The position numbers and the translations under genes were made by a program. Below, in pieces: positions 56,283-64,000 of a stretch of 64,000 bases of DNA. The notes below the pieces were generated by a model, which ran no database searches, was not told where the DNA came from, and was given only the letters and a program-made list of their open reading frames with translations. The DNA is from Torreya grandis (Eukaryota > Streptophyta > Pinopsida > Cupressales > Taxaceae), in the NCBI GenBank assembly GCA_037957365.1, contig JARHVA010000316.1:3488501-3552500 (forward strand), in the 5' to 3' direction. Position 1 is the stretch's first letter. Each line of letters begins with the position of its first letter.

Positions 56283-59200
56283 AGTTTACATATAATATTT
56301 ATATATTATTTGGAAACTTGTATATGGTACATAGTTTGAGCATATTATTATGTACAAGGGCATATACATGTATAACATATATTAGTGCATTGAAATGTGT
56401 GCCTATATTAATAGTTTTATTGATTGTTAAGAACTAAGTCATAGATTCCTGAAGAATTGGACACTATCTATATATGCATAAAACCTCCTAAAAATATAAC
56501 AAGTTGTTTAAATGAAAGATTATGTTGTCATGAGAATTACGACTTTCTCTATTATGATTGACTGATGAAATTAAGTGGTATGTACATAAAAATGTTAGAT
56601 TGTGATACTAGTGTTTGTCATAGAATGTATTTTAATGGTATATAATTATGAAAATTAGAAATATGTAGTCTAATATTATACTCAATTGGTATAAGTTATA
56701 CTTATTTTACTTATTATTTATATAATAGAGATTCATTCATACGTTTGACAGACTAAATGTATGCATTTTGATTATTCATGTGTTTAGCATGGTTTATACC
56801 TATTAGTAGGAGGAAATTTATATGAATCTATTGGTTATATACATGTTAACTAAATCTCATATTTATGGTACTAAGTAAGTAGTGAGATGGACTTCACTAG
56901 CTTACTAGTATCACCAATGCTAGATGAAGGTAATATAATCAAGTGGTGTGTATGAATTTGATTAATCTTAGAGATCTATAACTATTAAAAAATTTAGTCA
57001 AAGTAATGTTTAGTTAGACATTATCATTTTATATGTATGATTTATAAGTTTGTGTGATATCATGTTAGAACATATTTTCTTTATGGTACATATCATATTT
57101 TTAGAAATCTACAACACATGGGTACTAGTTTGCCTCTTTGGATTTCCGTACCATCACTATCTACTCATCCATGAAGGGAGGGCCATTCTCTGATGGGAGG
57201 ATTATGTGGGGCATCGATAGTCTGTGGTTGATGTGGAAAAGTTTTTAGATGATGCTCTCTCTCCCCACAACAATACTTCTTTGGAGATTATAATTGAGAT
57301 TTCCATAGCTATTAGAGTTCAGGAAACTCATGCTCTGTGGAACCTTGTTCCTTGTATCTTATATCTTGTATTGTATTTATTATTATTGAAACACTATCCC
57401 TGATGAGATGTAATTATTTACTCATTGTACATTAAGAGTAGTGGCTATATGCTTTTACCAGCCATGGTTGAAAATTTGTAATTACTTTGTATATTTAGTT
57501 AGGTTTTGTTGCATGTGATGTTAGTGATCAGTAATAGGTAGTTTTTACATGCTTATTCTACAGTTAACATACTTAGAGTGTTTTATCTGGATCACTAATT
57601 ATATTCTCTTGGTGAAATATAATTAGAAACTATGTTTATTAAATTATTTTAAAAAAAAAAAAAAAAAAAAAAACAAAAAAAACTATGTTATTCTAAGTAG
57701 ATCCCAGTGGGGATGTTACACTAGGACTTTTCTATAAAGTTCTTTTTGGAATAAATAAAATAGAGTTTTTGTTTCAAGATATGGTAACATTGGTTTGAAT
57801 ATAAATATGTGTATTCATTCTTATGTTCATATTTCAATTATATTTTTAAGGTTACTACATTTTGCATTGAGTTTACATTGAATACTTTTTCCAATTATCC
57901 ATTATTTTAGGTATATCATAATTTATGATAAATAAAAAATCCATGTGAATGGAATAGATCTTGAGCATTATTTTATTCATCCATCCTTCCTTGGGTAAGT
58001 CAATTTATGTGTTTAAATTTATTATTTTCATATTTTTATGCATGCATGACTTCACTCAATACACACACCAAAGTATGGGAATTATGTAGACACCTACTTT
58101 TGATATAAAACCCTTTTCTATCATGTCTTTTAGCCATTTTTTCACACTTCGTCACTTGTGTATATTTGGCTATTTTTAGGACATTTACTACACCATATTC
58201 CTCTCTATCTAGCCTTTGAGCCTTATATATGTCTTCAACATCCATCCATTTCAGATTTTAAGCAATATTTTTCTATCTTCTAAGTTTCTTGCACCTATTA
58301 TGGACATATGTCTCTCCTAAGATAGATTCAAAGACTATAAATTTACTGTAAAATCTACCCTATGTATCTTTTTGGGTCCTTTCATGATGACCTAATTTCC
58401 CATGCCTTTGATTTCATATCTTACACTTTTCCATGGTTGGCCATTACACATGTCATATCCTAAGGAATATGATATATATAAATCATTTGTAGTAATTTAC
58501 CAAGTGATATTTTAATTAATATCCTTCACTAAATTAGAGGCTTCATTAATCAAATCCTTTGTTACACTTAAGAGGGAGCCTAAACATTGAGCTAACCTTG
58601 GCCATTCATCATTTCAAGATTATGACATCATCCACTTGTATCCAAAGAAATTTTAGGTGAATGTTCATTTTGTTTTATCATCACATATAGGGAAAATGAG
58701 TTTGTATCCCTTGCATATATTTCATTTACATAACACTATAATTGCATAACATCTTATTATGAGTGTGTGGAATATGTAGTTACAACTCCCTTGTGGTTGT
58801 CTAACCATAGTATTTTTTGTTCTTCATTGTGTATTTTTAATGAGATAATTCAAGAGAATAAAAAGACATAAAATTATACTTTCTTCCCATAAAATCAAGA
58901 AAGTGAAGACATGGGATTATACAACATAAGACAGTCCACCTACATAAGAAAACTCAGAATTAGAAATAGAGCACAATATATATTTAGCACAATAGAATAG
59001 ATTAGTTGATTATATCATAGAGGCCTATTTGGTGACTAAATTTGAATATGGCATATTTGGTTGTTTTAAATTAAGCACCAATTTTTTTCTTTCACAATCA
59101 ACAATCCAAATTTCACATAGAGCTTTATCATCAATTCCACACCACCAGTGCATTTGTAAAATCCAAATATTTCATAAATGTGTGGTTGTTCAATTCACTT

Positions 59201-59370
59201 TAGCTATTTACTTAGTCATTGCTTGTTGAATCTCTATATTTCATGTTTGTTTGTTTCTTTTATCCACTATGCTATATCTAGTTTACTATTTTGGATTATT
59301 ACATGTTAGGTTTCCCTTGTGAAAAAGTTTTAGCTTATTTTTCTTAGGTTATTTATTCCTAATTCATATT
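56283..59370. other. AT-rich intergenic DNA, no gene
   Basis: No domain recognised. Less AT-rich around 57120-57360 with a short frame (EDYVGHR-like, then EKFLDDALSPHNNTSLEIII) that I cannot identify. A long poly-A (57652-57673, then a C, then 57675-57682) follows it by about 300 bp and could be the tail of a retroposed sequence on the + strand. 58036-58245 (-) is a short ORF without recognised homology. Confidence 0.45.
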
Positions 59371-59379
59371 TTATGAAAA

Positions 59380-60137
59380 CACCCAAGGATTTTATGTTGT
59401 ACATAGATCATCAAACATTGTAGTTCATAAATAACCATGCTAAGTTGAACCAAAATCACATGAAATTGGTTAAATTTATTCAGATTTATTCATTTATTTT
59501 GAAATATAGAAGTTTTCAATCTAATAAGGCTTTGGACACTTTACGTAGAAATGGTGTTGTAATGAATGAGTAGATGATAAAAGTCATCTAGTTTGACTCA
59601 TTGAAATAATTATAGGAATAAGATTTATATTTTTAAGATGCATGGACAATGCTGAAAAATCCAATAAGTATGGATATAAAACCATGGTTGGAGTATATGA
59701 TATTATATGGATTGTTGTTCAAAGGAAATAGGTTGTGCATACCTCAAGGTTATAGGTGGGAGAATATGTTGAATGAGAAGCATAGTGGGGGCCTAGCTAG
59801 TCAAATTTATGCTAATAAAATATTGGCCAGGTTGAGAAATTATTATTATTGGTTGAGGATGATAATGGATGTAAATAAATTCATGTAAACATGTAGGATT
59901 TTAAAACATGTTAAATGTAAACTTAAAACTTTTGGGTTGTATCAACCACTAACAATTTTAAAATTTTTATGGGAAGTGTTGAACATGGATTTTAATTTTG
60001 GGATACCAACAACTCAAAGAGGTAGTGACTATATTTTTTTATTTGATCACATGGATATATTTTTTAAGATGCCATACTTTATCATGTACACATGTAAAGT
60101 TAGAGCACAATGTAATAGAAACTTAAACACATGTTAA
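59380..60137 (+). pseudogene. Ty3/Gypsy RNase H end and integrase fragment
   Basis: 59420-59560 in broken frames recalls the end of Gypsy RNase H (NQNHMKLVKFIQIYSFILKY then NKALDTLRRNGV, usual 'NKVADALSRR'). 59649-59888 gives LLFKGNRLCIPQGYRWENML, HSGGLASQIYANKILARLRN and YYYWLRMIMDVNKF, the H2C2 integrase domain. 59937-60137 gives YQPLTILKFLWEVLNMDFNF with the first aspartate, and PTTQRGSDYIFLFDHMD. It stops before the second aspartate. This is a chromovirus-like fragment, unrelated in sequence detail to Gypsy-D. Confidence 0.85.
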
Positions 60138-62510
60138 ATTCCTACTTTAACAAAACAATGAACTTATGATTGAACTTAAAAGAGAACAAAAAATATTTTT
60201 ACCTTTACCTAATAATGAATCCCCTCTTTTGTTGTATGGATTTTACTTGGATTGAATATAACGTGGTTGCTTACTAGGAGGTGTGTAAGTAATTCAACAT
60301 CATGTCCCCTTGGTTGATATATGATTGGATTGATGGAGTAATGGAATTATTACAAGGATTATTCTCTCAATAGATAAAGTCTAGTTATCCCTATGAAGCT
60401 TGTTTCAAATAAAGGATGGGCATCTAATTTATATATTTTTTGAAATGAAATAGACAGTTGGCTCTGATTTAGAATGGATGGCTAGATTTGAGTCAAAATC
60501 CTCATTAAATGAGGGGAGTTGGCCATTTAATGAGATGAGTTACAGGTGTAAGGATTTAAATTCATGAATAATGGGCTTGATTTGCACTTGGTCCTTTCCA
60601 TTGGGATTTGTTGATGCAATGAATTGATTTGATTGAATTTGATTTTATTGATTTTTTATATTTAGGATTTTAGATTTTCCATGGATTTTCTTATTAACAT
60701 TAATCGACTACCTAATATGATTACTTATTTGATTAATCTAGATTTGATTTTTGTGGGATTGGAGAAGGTCCATGTGCAAGATGATTAATTTATTGGGGTG
60801 ATGGCCAAATAGTAGTGAATTAGGCTAGGGATGTTGACAATGGGATTAGGGTTTTAAGGGGATGCAGTGATATGATTAAGGTTACAAAATGCAAAGATTA
60901 TGGATGAAATGATGTTTGGGTTAGGTTTTCAAATGGAATTATGAATTTGGTTATATTAGTGTGCAAATTAATGGGATACGTGATGTTAAGTAATAGTGAC
61001 ATTAGTGTGGTGAAATAGGGATGCCTACATTTTTACCCTCTTTGAAAGGGCGTTATGATGAGAATAAGTGGTAGTATTTCAAGGAATGTAAAAGAAGAAA
61101 AATAGGTGTAATAAGATGCCATAGGTAGTGTATTATGAAAATTAGGGGATGCAATACCCCATTGAGAAGGCATGCAAGGAGAAAAAACATGGATAAACTC
61201 TTGAAATGAGAGGAAAGGCTAAAAAATGAAAGAAAATAGGCATGAAATGGAGAAATGAGGGCCAAAAGGGTGAAAATCAGGTTTAAATTTAAAAATGGGG
61301 TGGGGGGGGGAATGGAAGGGTGGGAGTGAATAAATAGTGGATAGGGGAGGGGTAAAAATAGCTCAATTTCACTCTAACCTTTTTAAAATAAAAGCTCTAA
61401 ATTTTTTTGCAATACTTTTTATGAAAATGGATCGTGTACCTTCTCACGAGCATTGGAATGAGTAGTGGGAGTGGGTTATTGGTAAGTGCAATTTTCATTT
61501 CATGATTTTTTTATCTCATAAATGAAGGTGAAAATATGTGCGAAGCACAGACACTAAGAGGAAAATTTTACTCATGGCATATGTGTACATGTAAATAGTG
61601 TTTATGATATATTGAGTGGTGTATGTGCTAAAGTTTTGATCTTTTTAAGGTTGTAGCATTTTTGCATCTTTGGTAGCATTTATGTGATAGTCATGTCATA
61701 TGCACAAGAATTTGTGTCACTTTTCCACTATTAAGTTTTTGCATATGTCATGAAATATACATATATGTCATATTGTTTACACTAGGCATAACTTTTATGC
61801 TAAAAATGTAAATTTGGAGATGAAAATGATGAAAAATGACTAAGTATGCTTATTGTTTGGTGATTGTACGAGTTTCTACATTGTTGAAAATCCACATAAC
61901 TTTTTTCACTCGTATTTCACCCTCATGTGGTCCAAAACATTCTCATTCACAAAATATAATTCAAGCTCGAATATCCAAGTCTTGAGTTGTTCTAGCTTTT
62001 CATGTCTATAAAATAAGGAAACATCACTAATAAATTTATCTCTTTTCTCCACCATAACCTTGATTGGTGTCTTCTATCTACTGGCATATTTTACTCTGTT
62101 TACTTAGCCTCTCTTTAAAGCATTCAACCACGCTTATAGGCACAAAAACTCCACCATAAAATCTTATTCATCACCATCACACATAGCTAAAAAAAATCTC
62201 CTTTTGCAACCTTTCTCATCATGTCTAGTCTTTCCTGGAACACTTTCAACATATTTTCCAACTCATCCATCTCACATGCTCTTCTCGTGTGCCATCTCTC
62301 CCCAAAAATTAGTAAGATCCTCTTTTATAACCTATAATGGAATTAGAATAGAGTCTCTCTCAAACTCCCTCACAATATTATAGGACTTCACACACACCTA
62401 TAACCACCTATGCACACTTATCTCTCACAAATTGTAATATTTATGTAGACTTCTCTCTCACAACCTATAACACACATTGTGATGTTTTCACATACAAAAC
62501 ATGCAAGGAT
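60138..62510. other. intergenic DNA, no gene
   Basis: AT-rich with no domains. Contains an 11-bp inverted repeat (60501-60534) and a G-run (61300-61312). It may include the 3' non-coding part of the Gypsy fragment to its left, but no LTR end was identified. Confidence 0.45.
60501..60534. repeat. 11-bp perfect inverted repeat with 12-bp spacer
   Basis: CTCATTAAATG (60501-60511) and CATTTAATGAG (60524-60534) are exact reverse complements separated by AGGGGAGTTGGC. It could form a hairpin in DNA or RNA. No role is evident. Confidence 0.85.
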
Positions 62511-62513
62511 AAA

Positions 62514-62532
62514 TCCTTGCTTTGATATCACT
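62514..62532 (-). other. probable primer-binding site of a Copia-like element
   Basis: On the - strand, directly after a CACCA end, the sequence AGTGATATCAAAGCAAGG resembles the initiator Met-tRNA site (TGGTATCAGAGC), in the same arrangement as in Copia-B. Confidence 0.55.
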
Positions 62533-64000
62533 TGGTGCAAGCACAAAGAGGGGGATACCAATTCAGGTCTACCATTAACTCCCATTTTCAAGGATTCATC
62601 ACATCAAATGGACACATAGGCATTTTGTCAAATAGTTGACATACACATAATAGAGATTTAATTTCATAAATCAATGAAACATATTACAATCAAAGTTTTA
62701 CCATTATTGGGATTATTAAAATACACAAAAACATGGAGGAAACATATACACGAAACTATAGTCCCATTTAAAACATCTGCCTCCAAATTTGGAACTCTAC
62801 GCACTTACAGACTAATAAGAATGGAAATAATACAATATGGTCATATTCTATAATTTTTAACAGATCCCTACCCACTATTCTTGGAGAGTTTCAATTCTTC
62901 TAACTCTCTTTTAGAACCAACCTCCCTCAACTTGGAGCTTTCTTGAGTTATGAACTCATTCGTCTGCACCTTTTTCTCAAATCCTTTATTTTTCTTTGAT
63001 AAAATCTACTCTTCTCTAATGAAACTCTATTCTAACCATGTTTCACTTGTTCATTTATTCCTTCTATGGGCATGTAACATAAGGAAGTTGAAGGGTTTCT
63101 TGAAATGAGATAGTTACACATTTGTGACTATTCAACTTCTCTCCCACGTCACTCATTTTACCTCTCATATGCTTGCCAATGTGACCAATAATTCCAAAAA
63201 ATCAAAACAATAGTTGCAACAAAAATATGCACCTATAAAAGTTGCTACAGGTTGGAATAGTAGTTGTTATTATCTATTTCTAGAAGTTATAACTTTTGAA
63301 TACAGACTAGAAATGGGATGTTTTTTTAAAGTGCATAATTTTTGGAGTAGAATCTAAATATGCAAGAAAATTTAGGTTTTGGGATGTTATGGTTGTCACT
63401 TTTCCCAAACCGGTTTGGTTTACCCAGAAATACATACAGTTTTTACATGTAACTTTTTAGACTATATCTAGATAAATTGAACCTCCTATGTCCATGATAC
63501 CAATGAAGTGTTTGGATACAAATGCTTACCAAGAATAACTTATTCATGGTAAAACCGAAACCAAACAACAAACAAATGAAATAAAACACACAAACACATC
63601 ACTCTATTTTTTGTGGATGTAAGATTGCTTGAGACTTTGGTGCTCCTGCATCACCTCCACACCCTATGGAGAATATTAGTGAAGCTTTAGAATTAGATAA
63701 AAATCATGTTCTTTCATATTTCAACATCAACAATAAAAAATAAACTTGAATTTGTTGATCATTATTATCATAATGACACAAAAGCATATGATATGTACAA
63801 ACAAGGTCTATTGAAAAGTAAAATGGGTTGAAAATATTAAGAGTTTAGGGATTCTTAAAAGCCTCAATATATAGGTTTTAACTTGGAAAATAGCAGATGG
63901 ATTCTAAATTTTGTTTGGTTAAGCCATCCCTTTATTCTCTCCTAGATCATAGTAAATTTATTTTTACTTACTAAAACTAAGTACTAATAAATGTTATTTG
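62533..64000 (-). repeat. possible 5' LTR edge of a - strand LTR retrotransposon
   Basis: Starts (on +) TGGTGCAAGCACAAAGAGGG and continues with GGGGATACCAATTCAGGT. This resembles the Copia-B LTR terminus (TGTTGAGCAC..AGAGGGGGGGTGAATCAG) and is next to the primer-site-like sequence. If so, the element's internal part would lie to the left on the - strand, but no coding domain is seen there. The outer LTR end was not found and the rest to 64000 has no gene. Confidence 0.45.

Noticed and set aside
58036..58245. 69-codon - strand ORF (MDVEDIYKAQRLDREEYG)
   Set aside because: Charged and gene-like in composition but with no recognised domain, no neighbouring exon and strongly AT-rich surroundings; not enough to call a gene.

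Overview
This is nuclear DNA from a plant with a large, repeat-rich genome. There is one convincing host gene in 64 kb: an intronless P-class pentatricopeptide-repeat (PPR) gene at 16036-18549 (+). Almost everything else recognisable is a plant retrotransposon (Ty1/Copia, Ty3/Gypsy including a Tat/Ogre-type element, and an L1-type LINE), most of it old and broken. Low gene density with layered, decayed elements suggests a gymnosperm or another large-genome seed plant. The species cannot be told from the sequence alone.

Layout. 1-1701 is unassigned. 1702-14434 is a Copia element on the + strand (Copia-A), split by a second Copia on the - strand (Copia-B, 5137-12481) with a perfect GGAAT target-site duplication. 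14435-16035 is the upstream region of the PPR gene. 18550-23740 is AT-rich intergenic DNA with local tandem duplications. An L1-type LINE on the - strand occupies about 36.1 kb down to 23.74 kb and is cut in two by a 7.5-kb tandem Gypsy array (24618-32140).

The array has four LTRs and three internal regions in the order LTR-int-LTR-int-LTR-int-LTR. Its period is 2326-2329 bp, and one perfect TCCGT target-site duplication flanks the whole block. Each internal region carries only gag and protease, plus a short scrap of integrase. A fuller relative that still has reverse transcriptase, RNase H and integrase lies at 50773-56282 (Gypsy-D).

36.1-40.9 kb is low-content DNA with an isolated chromodomain relic (39.3-39.6 kb). 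About 40.9-50.6 kb is a decayed Tat/Ogre-type Gypsy on the - strand, recognisable by two RNase H domains and a long 3' untranslated region full of short dispersed repeats. These include a family of eight small palindromes (CTCAC-N6-GTGAG type). Past Gypsy-D there is AT-rich DNA, an RNase H/integrase relic (59.4-60.1 kb), and the edge of another probable LTR element from about 62533 to the window end.

The elements do not act together as a pathway; the window records successive insertions. The relative order is clear for Copia-B into Copia-A and for the array into the LINE. The best candidates for something unusual are the tandem shared-LTR array of a pol-less derivative, the palindrome family in the Tat 3' region, and the repeated ACCAACC (AC-II, MYB-type) boxes in the Copia-B LTRs.
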